Source: JAPOXR01 sp965214695 (GTDB lineage Bacteria; Pseudomonadota; Alphaproteobacteria; Rhodobacterales; Rhodobacteraceae). Taken from it: 64,000 bases of DNA. Under the pieces are notes generated by a model. The model was not told the origin of the DNA and searched no databases. It saw only the letters and a program-made list of their open reading frames with translations. Positions 41,897 through 51,792 of this stretch are shown here, one piece after another. Positions within the stretch are counted from its first letter, which is position 1; each line of letters opens with the position of its first letter. The stretch spans positions 744,001 through 808,000 of the forward strand of contig OZ243967.1 in the NCBI GenBank assembly GCA_965214695.1, read 5' to 3'. A program made the translations under genes and the position numbers.

Positions 41897-43558
41897 ATGA
41901 CCACTCATCCGACCATCAACGGAAAACCCGTCCATGGCCTTGCCGGGATGTATGCACGGGAATTCGCAGAGGGGAAGCTCAGCCGGCGTGAATTCCTGGC
42001 CAGATCGACCGCAATGGGCGTGACGGCCGCCGGCGCCTATTCGCTGGCCGGCCTCGTTCCAGAAACCGCCAACGCCATGGAAGCCCAGCAGGGCGGCACA
42101 TTGAGAATCCAGACCGAGGTCCGGGGGCTGAAGGATCCGAGAGCCTTTGACTGGTCGCAAATCGCCAATTTTGCCCGGGGATGGCTCGAATACCTGGTCG
42201 AATACAATTCCGACGGCACTTTCAGGGGCATCCTGCTCGACAGCTGGGAGGTCAATGAAGACGCCACCCGCTATGTCCTGAATGTGCGCAAGGGCGTGAA
42301 ATGGAACAATGGCGACGATTTCACCGCCGAAGACGTGGCAGTCAACATCACCCGCTGGTGCGACAAGTCGGCCGACGGCAACTCTATGGCTGGCCGCATG
42401 GCCACGCTGATCGACGAGGAGACCGGCCAGGCGCGAGAGGGCGCGATCGTGGTGCTGGACGATCATACCGTCGAGCTGAACCTGCCAAGCCCGGACATCT
42501 CGATCATTCCGGGCATGGCCGACTACCCGGCGGCCATTGTCCACAGGGACTTCAACCCCGATGACGACATGGTGGCCAACCCGGTCGGAACCGGTCCCTA
42601 TCTGCCGGAATCGCTGGAAGTCGGCGTCAGGGGCGTTTTGGTCCGGAATACCGACCATGAATGGTGGGGTGAAGGCGCCTATCTCGACCGCATCGAGTTT
42701 CTCGACTACGGAACCGATCCGGCTTCCTGGCTTGCCGGGGCCGAGGCCGAGGAATTCGACATGACCTACGAGACGGTCGGCGAGTTCATCGACGTGTTCG
42801 ACAGCATCGGCTGGGTGAATTCCGATATCGTCACCGCTGCCACCATCGTGGTCCGCACCAATGCCGATGCCGAGATCGATGAGCAGAAGCCCTATGCCGA
42901 CAAGCGGGTCCGGCAGGCCCTGGTCAAGGCAGTCGACAACGCGACCTGCCTGCAGCTTGGCTACAATGATCGGGGAACGGTGGCCGAAAACCACCATGTC
43001 TGCCCGATTCACCCGGAATACGCCACGTTGCCGGCGCCAGAACGGGATGTCGAAGGCGCAAGGGCATTGCTGGAAGAGGCTGGCATGCTCGATTACGAGC
43101 ACGAACTGGTCTCGATCGACGATGACTGGAGGCGCAACACCACCGATTCCGTGGCCGCCCAACTGAGGGATGCCGGGATCAATGTGAAGCGCACCATCCT
43201 GCCCGGATCAACCTTCTGGAATGATTGGGCAAAATACCCGTATTCGTCGACCAACTGGAACCAGCGCCCGCTGGGTGTCCAGGTGCTTGCCCTCGCCTAT
43301 CGTTCCGGGGAGGCCTGGAATGAAACCGCGATGGCGAATGCCGAGTTTGACGAAAAACTCAGCGAAGCGCTGTCCATTGCCGATGCCGAAAAGCGGCGGG
43401 ATGTCATGAAGCGCCTGCAGGAAATCATGCAGGATGAAGGCTTCATCGTGCAACCTTACTGGCGTTCGCTGTATCGTCACTACCGGGAAGGACTGGTCGG
43501 CGCCGACATGCACCCGACCTTCGAGATCCATCTCTACAAGATCGGGTTTGCCGCCTAG
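41897..43558 (+). CDS. ABC transporter peptide-type substrate-binding protein with Tat signal
   Basis: 553 residues, SBP_bac_5 family. The N-terminus carries a twin-arginine signal (LSRREFLARSTAMGV, Arg30-Arg31, cleavage after ANA at about residue 60), so it is exported folded. Seen: the family core RKGVKWNNGDDFTAEDVAVN and VGTGPYLPESLEVG. These proteins bind oligopeptides, nickel chelates or sugars; the ligand cannot be read from sequence. The ATG at 41897 is used; the frame extends back into miaA without support. Downstream are two permeases and a double ATPase. Confidence 0.92.
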   Translation: MTTHPTINGKPVHGLAGMYAREFAEGKLSRREFLARSTAMGVTAAGAYSLAGLVPETANAMEAQQGGTLRIQTEVRGLKDPRAFDWSQIANFARGWLEYLVEYNSDGTFRGILLDSWEVNEDATRYVLNVRKGVKWNNGDDFTAEDVAVNITRWCDKSADGNSMAGRMATLIDEETGQAREGAIVVLDDHTVELNLPSPDISIIPGMADYPAAIVHRDFNPDDDMVANPVGTGPYLPESLEVGVRGVLVRNTDHEWWGEGAYLDRIEFLDYGTDPASWLAGAEAEEFDMTYETVGEFIDVFDSIGWVNSDIVTAATIVVRTNADAEIDEQKPYADKRVRQALVKAVDNATCLQLGYNDRGTVAENHHVCPIHPEYATLPAPERDVEGARALLEEAGMLDYEHELVSIDDDWRRNTTDSVAAQLRDAGINVKRTILPGSTFWNDWAKYPYSSTNWNQRPLGVQVLALAYRSGEAWNETAMANAEFDEKLSEALSIADAEKRRDVMKRLQEIMQDEGFIVQPYWRSLYRHYREGLVGADMHPTFEIHLYKIGFAA

Positions 43559-43678
43559 CGGCGGACATTGCCTCTGGCCGGCGCCTACAGGTGCCGGCCG
43601 GTTCGCGCCACCATTGCATGTCATGGCGAACGGTAACCGGATACCGGCAGCAGCCGATCCATTGACCGGGGAGACTCC

Positions 43679-44728
43679 GTGCTCTTGTTCCTGATCAGGC
43701 GCATCGCCGTCATGGCGCTGACCGCCCTTGTGCTGACCTTCCTGGTCTTCTTCATGACCAATCTCTACCCGAACCTGGAAAAGCTGGCCAAGTTCCAGGG
43801 CAGTCAGCGCATGCAGGATTCCGAGGTCCAGTCCTATTTGGAGAATAATGGCTATCTTGAGCCGGTGCTGATCCGTTACGGCCAATGGCTTGGCGTGTTC
43901 CCCGGCTGGCGCCAGGAGTTGGAGGACGGCACCATTCGCGGTCGCTGTGCCAGATATGCATCCGAGGATGGCGAGGTACCGAATCGCTGCGGGCTTCTGC
44001 AGGGCAATCTCGGCTACTCGACCGTGGCCAAGCAGAATGTCGACGAGATCATCTGGCGGCGGCTGGGAACCAGCGGCGTGCTCATGTTTTGGGTCATGAT
44101 CGTCATGGTGCCGATGGCCCTCGTGGTCGGGGTGCTGGCCGGCATGCGGGAGGGAAGCCGAACCGACAGGTCGCTGTCAACCTTCTCGATCGTGACCACG
44201 GCAACGCCGGAATACATATCCGGCGTGGTGTTGGTGGTGGTGTTTGCGTCATCTGCCGTCGGGTTGAAATGGTTCAAGGGCTCGGCCGCCAGCGCCCTGA
44301 GTGACGGCGTCAACTTTGCCAATTTCACGTTGCCGGTGCTGACCATGGCGCTCTACGGCATGGGTTATATTGCCCGGATGACCCGGGCCTCGATGGCCGA
44401 GGTCATGACCTCGCAATACATAAGGACGGCACGGCTGAAAGGGGTTCCCTTCTACAGAATCGTGTTGAAGCACGCCCTGCGCAATGCCCTCATTGCGCCG
44501 TTCACCGTAATCATGCTGCAGTTTCCGTGGTTGCTGACCGGGGTGGTGATTGTGGAAACATTGTTCAATTACAAAGGCTTCGGATGGACTCTTGTACAAG
44601 CGGCAGAGAATAACGACATCGAATTGCTGATCAGCTGCTCGATTGCCGCCGTCGTCGTCGTTCTCGTGACTCAGCTGATTTCGGATATCGGCTATGTCTA
44701 TCTGAACCCCCGCATCCGTATTTCGTGA
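43679..44728 (+). CDS. ABC transporter permease, DppB/OppB type
   Basis: 349 residues with about six membrane helices and a periplasmic loop of about 100 residues after helix 1. The C-terminal coupling motif EVMTSQYIRTARLKGVPF and the end GYVYLNPRIRIS are typical of the first permease of peptide importers. The GTG start has GGGGAG 5 bases upstream. It forms one operon with the binding protein and the following genes. Confidence 0.93.
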   Translation: MLLFLIRRIAVMALTALVLTFLVFFMTNLYPNLEKLAKFQGSQRMQDSEVQSYLENNGYLEPVLIRYGQWLGVFPGWRQELEDGTIRGRCARYASEDGEVPNRCGLLQGNLGYSTVAKQNVDEIIWRRLGTSGVLMFWVMIVMVPMALVVGVLAGMREGSRTDRSLSTFSIVTTATPEYISGVVLVVVFASSAVGLKWFKGSAASALSDGVNFANFTLPVLTMALYGMGYIARMTRASMAEVMTSQYIRTARLKGVPFYRIVLKHALRNALIAPFTVIMLQFPWLLTGVVIVETLFNYKGFGWTLVQAAENNDIELLISCSIAAVVVVLVTQLISDIGYVYLNPRIRIS

Positions 44729-44738
44729 GGATGCTGTC

Positions 44739-45968
44739 ATGACACCGCTGACCTGGGGCGAAATCACCCTGCAGATCCTCATCCAGTTCATCCCGGTCTG
44801 GGTGGCGCTGGTGGTCATCTACGCCTTTTCGATCCGGTTCAAGCGCCGGCTGGGACTCTACGGCAAGCTCTTCGACAGCACCATTGGCATGATCGGTTTC
44901 GGCATCGTTGCCTTCTGGCTGTTCACGGCGATCTTTGCCGAGGGAATTGCCATTGGCGGCGCCACCATCGTGCCATCCATCGCCACCATCGACCCGCTGG
45001 TGCAGCACGCGGCGCTGAAGAACAAGCTTCCCGGCATGTTCGTTCCCGACTCCGACGGCCTTGTCTACCTGCTGGGCGGTGACAATCTCGGTCGTGATGT
45101 TTTCTCGAGAGTGGTGGTGGGCTCGACCTATGTCATGAGCATCGCCCCGGCAGCGACAACTTTCGCCTTCATGGTCGGCATCACCCTCGGCCTGCCAGCC
45201 GGGTATTTCGGCGGCCGCTTCGACACCGTCCTGTCATTTGTTGCCAATTTGGTGCTCGCATTCCCGGTAATCCTGCTGTTCTACCTGCTGGTCACACCGG
45301 AAATTCGCAAGGCCGGGACCGAGATCCCGCTCTGGCTCGACAATACCTGGACCACCTCGATTCCCAATTTGCTGGCGGCGGTGCTGTTTGCATTTCCGGT
45401 CGCGTTTTTCATCATCCTGTGGAACTCGCGCTATTTCACCCAACCCGGACGGCGGTTGCTGCTGCTGGTGCTGACCCTGGCGCTGGGCCTGTGGGCCTAT
45501 TCCGGGCTGGCCTTCAATGCCGACCCGCTCGGCGTGTTCGGGATGAGCCCGAACCTGCTGAATGTCTTCGTCTCGGTGGTGTTCGTGAATTCGCCGACCG
45601 TGTTCAGGATCGTGCGAGGACTTACCCTCGACATCCAGACCAGGGATTACGTGGCGGCGGCGCAGACCCGGGGCGAGGGTCCGTGGTACATCATGCTGTG
45701 GGAGATTCTCCCGAATGCCCGTGGCCCGCTCATCGTCGATTTCTGCCTGCGAATCGGCTACACCACCATCCTGCTGGGAACCCTCGGCTTCTTCGGCCTC
45801 GGCGTCAGCCCCGAGAGCCCCGACTGGGGTTCCACCATCAATGATGGCCGCAAGCTCCTATCAATCTACCCGCATCCGGCGTTGCCCCCGGCCCTCTCGC
45901 TGATGAGCCTGGTGCTCGGGCTGAACCTGCTGGCGGACGGACTGCGCGAGGAATCGCTCAGGGACTGA
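44739..45968 (+). CDS. ABC transporter permease, DppC/OppC type
   Basis: 409 residues, longer than the usual 280-330 because of an N-terminal extra helix pair and an insertion with additional hydrophobic stretches around residues 185-260. Seen: LLGGDNLGRDVFSRVVVGS, the coupling loop RDYVAAAQTRGEGPWYIMLW and GLGVSPESPDWGSTI. GAGG stands 8 bases before the ATG; it follows the first permease by 10 bases. Confidence 0.93.
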   Translation: MTPLTWGEITLQILIQFIPVWVALVVIYAFSIRFKRRLGLYGKLFDSTIGMIGFGIVAFWLFTAIFAEGIAIGGATIVPSIATIDPLVQHAALKNKLPGMFVPDSDGLVYLLGGDNLGRDVFSRVVVGSTYVMSIAPAATTFAFMVGITLGLPAGYFGGRFDTVLSFVANLVLAFPVILLFYLLVTPEIRKAGTEIPLWLDNTWTTSIPNLLAAVLFAFPVAFFIILWNSRYFTQPGRRLLLLVLTLALGLWAYSGLAFNADPLGVFGMSPNLLNVFVSVVFVNSPTVFRIVRGLTLDIQTRDYVAAAQTRGEGPWYIMLWEILPNARGPLIVDFCLRIGYTTILLGTLGFFGLGVSPESPDWGSTINDGRKLLSIYPHPALPPALSLMSLVLGLNLLADGLREESLRD

Positions 45969-45972
45969 CGAG

Positions 45973-48069
45973 ATGACAGGAACCATGGACACGCAAGATT
46001 CGACCACGCCGATTCTCGAAATCGAAAACCTGTCGATTTCATTCTTCACCAGGCTGCACGAGATACCGGCGGTCATGGATTTTTCCTGCGTCGTGCAACC
46101 GGGCGAGGCGATGGGGCTGGTCGGGGAATCCGGTTGCGGCAAATCCACCGTTGCGCTTGGCGTCATGCAGGATCTCGGTGTGAACGGGAGCATCGTCGGC
46201 GGCAACATCCGCTTCAAGGGACGCGATCTGGGCGCCATGAGCAGCGAGGAATTGCGGGAAATCCGCGGCAGCGAGATCGCCATGATCTACCAGGAGCCGA
46301 TGGCGTCGCTGAACCCGGCGATGCGCATCGGCGCCCAGCTGATGGAGGTGCCGCTGCTGCACGAAAAGGTCACCAGGCAGGAGGCGCGCGACCAGGCATT
46401 GAAGGTGGTCAGTGATGTGCGCCTGCCAGATCCGGAGCGGATGCTCGACAGCTATCCCCACCAGCTTTCCGGCGGCCAGCAGCAGCGCATCGTCATTGCG
46501 ATGGCGCTGATGTCCAAACCGTCCCTGCTGATCCTCGACGAGCCGACCACGGCGCTCGATGTGACCGTCGAGGCCGGCATCGTCGAACTGGTCCGGGATC
46601 TGGGCAAGGATTACGGCACTTCGATGCTGTTCATTTCCCACAATCTCGGCCTGGTGCTGGAGGTGTGCGACCGGCTATGCGTGATGTATTCCGGCGAGGC
46701 GGTGGAGACCGGCTCGATCAATGATGTTTTCGACAAGATGCGCCATCCCTATACCGAGGCGCTGTTCCAATCGATTCCACTGCCCGGCGCCGACAAGAAT
46801 TCCCGGCCATTGGTGGCGATTCCAGGCAACTTTCCCCTGCCCCATGAACGCCCGCCCGGATGCAATTTCGGGCCGCGCTGCACCTATTTCGAGCCGGGGC
46901 GCTGCGATCGGTCGGAGATCGCCATGGTCGATGTCGAGGCCAATCACCGCCATGAGAGCCGTTGCCTGAAATTCGGGGAAATCGACTGGGATGCGCCGCC
47001 GCCAACCAAGGATGGCGGAATTGCCCGCGAAATGGGCGAGGTGGTCCTGAGCATGAAGGACCTCAAGAAATACTACAAGGTCTCGGCCAACGCCCTGTTC
47101 GGCGGTGCCGGCGACCGGGTGGTCAAGGCCAATGAAACGCTGACCTTCGAGGCGAGGGAATCGGAGACCCTGGCAATCGTCGGCGAATCGGGTTGCGGCA
47201 AATCGACCTTTGCCAAGGTGCTGATGGGGCTGGAGACTGCCACCGAAGGCAAGATTGCCCTTGATGGCAAGGAGATCCAGGACATCCCGATCGAATCCCG
47301 CAAGGTCGATACCGTGTCGGCAATCCAGATGGTGTTCCAGAACCCGTTCGACACCCTCAATCCCAGCATGTCGGTCGGCTCGCAGATCATCCGCGCCCTC
47401 GAGATCTTCGGCATTGGCGAGACCAATGCCGATCGCGAAACGCGAATGCTGGAATTGCTGGATTTGGTGAAACTGCCGCGGGAGTTTGCCAGCCGCATGC
47501 CCCGGCAATTGTCAGGCGGTCAGAAACAGCGGGTCGGCATCGCAAGGGCATTTGCCGGCAATGCCCGGATCGTGGTTGCCGACGAGCCGGTCTCCGCCCT
47601 TGATGTCTCGGTGCAGGCCGCGGTCACCGACCTGCTCATGGAGATCCAGGCCAAGGAAAAGACCACCCTCCTGTTCATTTCCCACGACCTGTCGATTGTC
47701 CGCTATCTCTCCGATCGGGTCATGGTCATGTATCTCGGCCATGTGGTCGAACTCGGAACCACCGACCAGGTCTTCAAGCCTCCCTACCACCCCTATACCG
47801 AGGCTCTGCTGTCGGCGGTGCCGATTGCCGATACCAGCGTGGAGAAGCAGCATATCGTGCTGGAGGGCGAAATTCCCTCGGCGATGGATCCGCCGCCGGG
47901 ATGTCCGTTCCAGACACGCTGCCGGTGGAAATCCATGGTGCCGGGAAACCGTTGCGAGACCGAGGTTCCGACCAACAATTTCCTTGCCGATGACCACTAC
48001 ATCAAGTGCCACCTCCCGCAGGAGATTCTCGATTCAATGGAGCCGGTCATCAAGACCTCCGCCTCGTAA
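45973..48069 (+). CDS. Double ATP-binding protein of the peptide-type ABC importer
   Basis: 698 residues with two ABC ATPase domains in one chain, equivalent to DppD fused to DppF. Domain 1: Walker A GESGCGKSTVALG (about residue 51), signature LSGGQQQRIV, Walker B LLILDEPTTALD. Domain 2: Walker A GESGCGKSTFAKV (about residue 404), signature LSGGQKQRVGIARA, Walker B VADEPVSALD. Each ends in the cysteine-containing oligopeptide tail (GPRCTYFEPGRC and FQTRCRWKS). Both catalytic sites look complete. Last gene of the importer operon. Confidence 0.95.
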   Translation: MTGTMDTQDSTTPILEIENLSISFFTRLHEIPAVMDFSCVVQPGEAMGLVGESGCGKSTVALGVMQDLGVNGSIVGGNIRFKGRDLGAMSSEELREIRGSEIAMIYQEPMASLNPAMRIGAQLMEVPLLHEKVTRQEARDQALKVVSDVRLPDPERMLDSYPHQLSGGQQQRIVIAMALMSKPSLLILDEPTTALDVTVEAGIVELVRDLGKDYGTSMLFISHNLGLVLEVCDRLCVMYSGEAVETGSINDVFDKMRHPYTEALFQSIPLPGADKNSRPLVAIPGNFPLPHERPPGCNFGPRCTYFEPGRCDRSEIAMVDVEANHRHESRCLKFGEIDWDAPPPTKDGGIAREMGEVVLSMKDLKKYYKVSANALFGGAGDRVVKANETLTFEARESETLAIVGESGCGKSTFAKVLMGLETATEGKIALDGKEIQDIPIESRKVDTVSAIQMVFQNPFDTLNPSMSVGSQIIRALEIFGIGETNADRETRMLELLDLVKLPREFASRMPRQLSGGQKQRVGIARAFAGNARIVVADEPVSALDVSVQAAVTDLLMEIQAKEKTTLLFISHDLSIVRYLSDRVMVMYLGHVVELGTTDQVFKPPYHPYTEALLSAVPIADTSVEKQHIVLEGEIPSAMDPPPGCPFQTRCRWKSMVPGNRCETEVPTNNFLADDHYIKCHLPQEILDSMEPVIKTSAS

Positions 48070-48245
48070 GGGCACCTCCCCTACCCGACAGGACAGGCTG
48101 ACGGCACCCGGGTCAATCTGCCGGCGCGATGCCCTGCCGCCGGCCAGGCAGGACGAGCCGTTGCGATGTCCGCGTGCCTCCACCTGAAATTCCAGACGGA
48201 AACCGCGCCTCCCGGCACGATTCCGGGCCTCCGGCCAGGTGGTAC

Positions 48246-49627
48246 TCAGAACGAGCTGGTGATCAATTCCGGCCCGAAGACGAGGTTGGGGAGGAAGGTC
48301 GAGATCCACGGAACGTAGGTCACGATCAGCAGAAACACCACCATGACCCCGAGGAATGGCAGGGCCGCCCACATTACCTGCATGACCGGCATGCCGGCCA
48401 CGCCGGAGGTGGCAAACAGGTTCAATCCGACCGGCGGCGTGATCATGCCGATCTCCATGTTGACCACCATGATGATGCCCAAATGGATGGGATCGATTCC
48501 CAAATCGATGGCAATCGGGAATACCAGCGGCGCCAGGATGACGATCAGGCCCGACGGCTCCATGAACTGACCCCCGACCAGCAGCAGCAGGTTGACGATG
48601 ATCAGGAAGGCAATCGGGCCCAACCCGGCATTCAGCATCAACTCGGCGATCTTCTGAGGAACCTGCTCGTCGGTCAGCACGTGCTTGAGGATCAGCGCGT
48701 TGGCAATGATGAACATCAGGGTGATGGTCAGCTTGCCTGCCTCATGCAGCGTGGCCACGGTATCCCGGTGCAGGAACACGGTGACGATTGTCCACGGCCG
48801 GGCCAGCAGGCTGGATGTGCCCCGGCCAGTCCCGGCGGCCAGCGGTCCCATGTCACGATACACGAAATTGGCGATGACGAAGGCATAGACCGCGGCGACC
48901 GCCGCCGCCTCGGTCGGCGTGAACAGCCCGCCATAGATCCCGCCGAGGATGATGATGATCAGCATCAGCCCCCAGATGGCATCGGTACCGGATTTCACGA
49001 TCTCGCCCCATCCCAGCCATTCGCCCCGGGGCATGGCCCGGACCAGGGACAGCGCCAGGATGGCAGACATCAACATGGCGCCGGCCAGCATGCCGGGAAT
49101 GACCCGGCGAGAAACATTCGCCCGACCGACACGTCGGTGGCCGAGGCATAGACCACCATGACAATCGATGGCGGTATGAGAATGCCGAGGGTTCCGGCAT
49201 TGCAGATCACACCGGCAGCGAATTCCCGGGAGTACCCAGCCTGGCGCATGCCGGCAATGACGATGGAGCCGATGGCGATGACGGTCGCCGGGGACGAACC
49301 CGACAGGGCAGCAAACAGCATGCAGGCAAAGACACCGGCAATTGCCAGCCCCCCGGGGAAATGCCCGACCACCGCGATCGAGAACCTGATGATCCGCCGA
49401 GCCACGCCGCCGGTGGACATGAAGCAGGAGGCCAGCACGAAGAAGGGAATGGCCAGCAGCGTGTAGTGGCCAGCCATCGACTGGTAGAAGGATTGTGCAA
49501 TCGAGGCCAGGGAGGTCTCCGACAACACCAGCAGGAACAGCATGGAGGAGAAGCCGAGTGACACCGCGATCGGCACGCCGATCATCAGGAGACCCACGAC
49601 CATGGCAAAGAGAACGGCAACTTCCAT
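48246..49627 (-). pseudogene. dctM: TRAP transporter large permease DctM, disrupted by a one-base frameshift
   Basis: The N-terminal part (from ATG 49627, MEVAVLFAMVVGLLMIGVP) and the C-terminal part (VIPGMLAGAMLM to the stop at 48246) lie in different frames. They join near 49100-49110. There the family sequence MFLAG-VIPG would need one extra base; a G-run reads GGG where GGGG would restore the frame. Restored length is about 460 residues, normal for DctM, with GGIYGGLFTPTEAA and VNMEIGMITPPVGLNLF intact. Either a real inactivation, which would disable the transporter, or a sequencing error. It follows dctQ by 11 bases. Confidence 0.85.
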
Positions 49628-49638
49628 GACGGACCTGC

Positions 49639-50325
49639 CTACCCTTCCCCTGCGCCCGGCAGGCCGGGCGAATCGGTGTCATCCTGCCTGGCAATCAGCC
49701 GGTCCGACCGACCGCGGGCAATCTCCCAGGTCGCCTGCAACAGCCGCAGCAGCAGCAGCGCCGCGCCGATCGGCAGGATGGCATAGGGAATTAGGCGGGG
49801 AAGCTTCTCGTATTCCTCGCCCTGGTTGAGAATTGGCTCGAGAAACCGCAGAAAATCCAGCATCGGGATCTGGGTGGTCTCGTACCAGGCGCGATCCCGG
49901 GTTGCCTCGTTGAAGCCGATCGGGAACCATCGTCCGGTGGTCTCGTACAGGCCGGCAAACGGGGCCCAGTAATCCCAGGCCCCCTTGCAAAGCAGCATGG
50001 CATAGCCGAGACAGACCAGCGCCGCCAGCAATGCCAGCCGTCGGCGCCCCCTGGCCTCCAGCCTGGTCAGCACGACGTCGACACCAAGATGGCTGCCGGA
50101 TTTCACCAGGTGGCTGACACCGAACAGGACCAGCCAGGCAAACAGGACCAGGGTGACTTCCAGCCCCCAGATCAGGCCGGAATTGAAGACGTAACGCAAG
50201 ACCACATTGACGAATGTGATTGCCACCATCAGCCCCAGGATCACGGCAATGGCCACCTCCTCCAGACGATCGATCAGCTGGCCGGTCACCGAAAGGAATT
50301 TGGCTCGGGAGCTATTGCCGTTCAT
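49639..50325 (-). CDS. dctQ: TRAP transporter small permease DctQ
   Basis: 228 residues with four membrane helices (EEVAIAVILGLMVAITFVNV, LEVTLVLFAWLVLFGVSH, LALLAALVCLGYAMLL, YAILPIGAALLLLRLL). This is the usual DctQ layout, with an enlarged loop between helices 3 and 4 (about residues 120-180). The ATG at 50325 begins MNGNSSRAKF; the frame extends to 50646 but lacks membrane character there. It lies between the binding protein and the large permease. Confidence 0.88.
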   Translation of the reverse strand: MNGNSSRAKFLSVTGQLIDRLEEVAIAVILGLMVAITFVNVVLRYVFNSGLIWGLEVTLVLFAWLVLFGVSHLVKSGSHLGVDVVLTRLEARGRRRLALLAALVCLGYAMLLCKGAWDYWAPFAGLYETTGRWFPIGFNEATRDRAWYETTQIPMLDFLRFLEPILNQGEEYEKLPRLIPYAILPIGAALLLLRLLQATWEIARGRSDRLIARQDDTDSPGLPGAGEG

Positions 50326-50384
50326 GGTGCACCAATGGGGCCGCCCCCGGCAGGCATGCCGCCGGGAGCCGACCGATGACCCGG

Positions 50385-51386
50385 TCAGTTGGCCATGTTG
50401 ATTTCCTGGGCGGCGGCGATGTTGTCGGCGCCGACATCGGACTCGAAGCTGATCCAGACTTCCTTCATGACCTCGACCCAGGCAGTGCGCTGCTCCGGGG
50501 TCAACTGGCGGACGGTGCCGCCGGCATCGATGATGGCCTGCCTTGCCTGCTGGTTGACCGCAAATGCCTCGCCATTCCTGGTCTCGGTGACCTCGCGCAG
50601 GATCGTCGCCAGCTGCGTGCGAACCTGCTCCGGCAACTCCTCCCACCAGTCGACCGGGGTGACGACCAGGTAGTCGATGATGCCGTGATTCGATTCGGTA
50701 ATGCCGTCCTGCACCTCGAAGAATTTCTTGCCATAGATGTTGGACCAGGTGTTCTCCTGGCCGTCGACAACACCCTGCTGAAGCGCCCCGTACACCTCCG
50801 AGAACGCCATCGGTTGCGGTGATGCTCCCAATGCCTCCATCTGTGCGACCAGCACATCCGATTGTTGCACGCGGAATTTCAGCCCGCTGGCGTCGTCCGG
50901 AACCAGCAATGGCCTGTTGGCGGAAATCTGCTTGAGACCGTTATGCCAGAATTCCAGGCCGACCAGCCCGCGGCGCGCCATCGAGTTCTTCATCGCCTGC
51001 CCGGTTTCCGATGCCTGGAAGGCATCGACGGCCTCGATATTCTTGAACATGAACGGCAGATCGAAAATGCGGAACTGCTTGGTGAATTTCTCGAATTTCG
51101 ACAGTGACGGCGCCGCCATCTGCAGATCACCCTGCAGCAGCGCCTCGAGCGCCTGATCGTCATTGTAGAGCGATGAATTCGGAAAGACCTCCATGCAGGC
51201 CGAACCGTTCATCTCCTCGTTGACCCGCGACTGCAGCAGCGACGCCGCGATCCCCTTGGGATGCTTGTCGGTATTGGTGACATGGCTGAACTTGATGGCG
51301 ATTTCACCGTCGTCGCAATCGGCCATTGCCGCCCCTGCCACCACGGTTGCGGCGGCAGCGGCAGCCACGAATTTCAGAACTCCCAT
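50385..51386 (-). CDS. dctP: TRAP transporter substrate-binding protein DctP
   Basis: 333 residues with a signal peptide (LKFVAAAAAATVVAGAAMA). Seen: IKFSHVTNTDKHPKG, LPFMFKNIEAVDAF, the ligand-arginine region LKFRVQQSDVLVAQMEALGA and QQGVVDGQENTWSNI, all typical of the DctP (C4-dicarboxylate type) family. GGAGG stands 7 bases before the ATG. Ligand unknown; likely an organic acid. First gene of dctPQM. Confidence 0.95.
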   Translation of the reverse strand: MGVLKFVAAAAAATVVAGAAMADCDDGEIAIKFSHVTNTDKHPKGIAASLLQSRVNEEMNGSACMEVFPNSSLYNDDQALEALLQGDLQMAAPSLSKFEKFTKQFRIFDLPFMFKNIEAVDAFQASETGQAMKNSMARRGLVGLEFWHNGLKQISANRPLLVPDDASGLKFRVQQSDVLVAQMEALGASPQPMAFSEVYGALQQGVVDGQENTWSNIYGKKFFEVQDGITESNHGIIDYLVVTPVDWWEELPEQVRTQLATILREVTETRNGEAFAVNQQARQAIIDAGGTVRQLTPEQRTAWVEVMKEVWISFESDVGADNIAAAQEINMAN

Positions 51387-51739
51387 TACATTTCCTCCGG
51401 GATTGACAAGATCAGAATCGCCAATAGTTGGAATCCTTCACCGAGACAACGGGCAAGCATTTCCCAGGGCCAGATGCATCGCAAGACAAGACCACGACGA
51501 GGGAGCCGTCCGACCAACCCCCGGCACTGCACGGGATTGCAGCAGCGGCAGCGCTCGAAGTGACGACGCCTCCCGGCCCCGCCATCGAGGTTGAAGTCTC
51601 CCATCCCGAAGGTGGCAAGCCGGAAACTCCCGGAGGAAACCGGACTCGTCAGGCCGGAGCGCAAGCCAAATTTGCCGCCAGAAACTCGGGCGAAATGCCG
51701 CCATTCCGGAATAACTGCGGTGCATGACTTGTGTCCTGT
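51387..51739. other. Intergenic region between dctP and the AlbA_2 gene
   Basis: About 350 bases between divergent genes, with no supported gene on either strand. It should contain the dctP promoter, but no clear -35/-10 pair was seen. Confidence 0.5.
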
Positions 51740-51767
51740 TTGAGGGCATGTCCTCGTTCGGTATAAG
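51740..51767 (+). promoter_or_regulatory. Candidate promoter of the AlbA_2 ATPase gene
   Basis: TTGAGG (4 of 6) and TATAAG (5 of 6) with a 16-base spacer, ending 25 bases before the GTG start. The ribosome binding site CGGAG is at 51781-51785. Confidence 0.5.
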
Positions 51768-51792
51768 CTGCCGAAAGCATCGGAGATAACTG

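Noticed and set aside
51500..51525. Segment similar to the start of the AlbA_2 gene (GSRPTNPR versus GSRPTSPR)
   Set aside because: Similarity is limited to about 25 bases with unrelated flanks, too weak to call a duplicated gene start.
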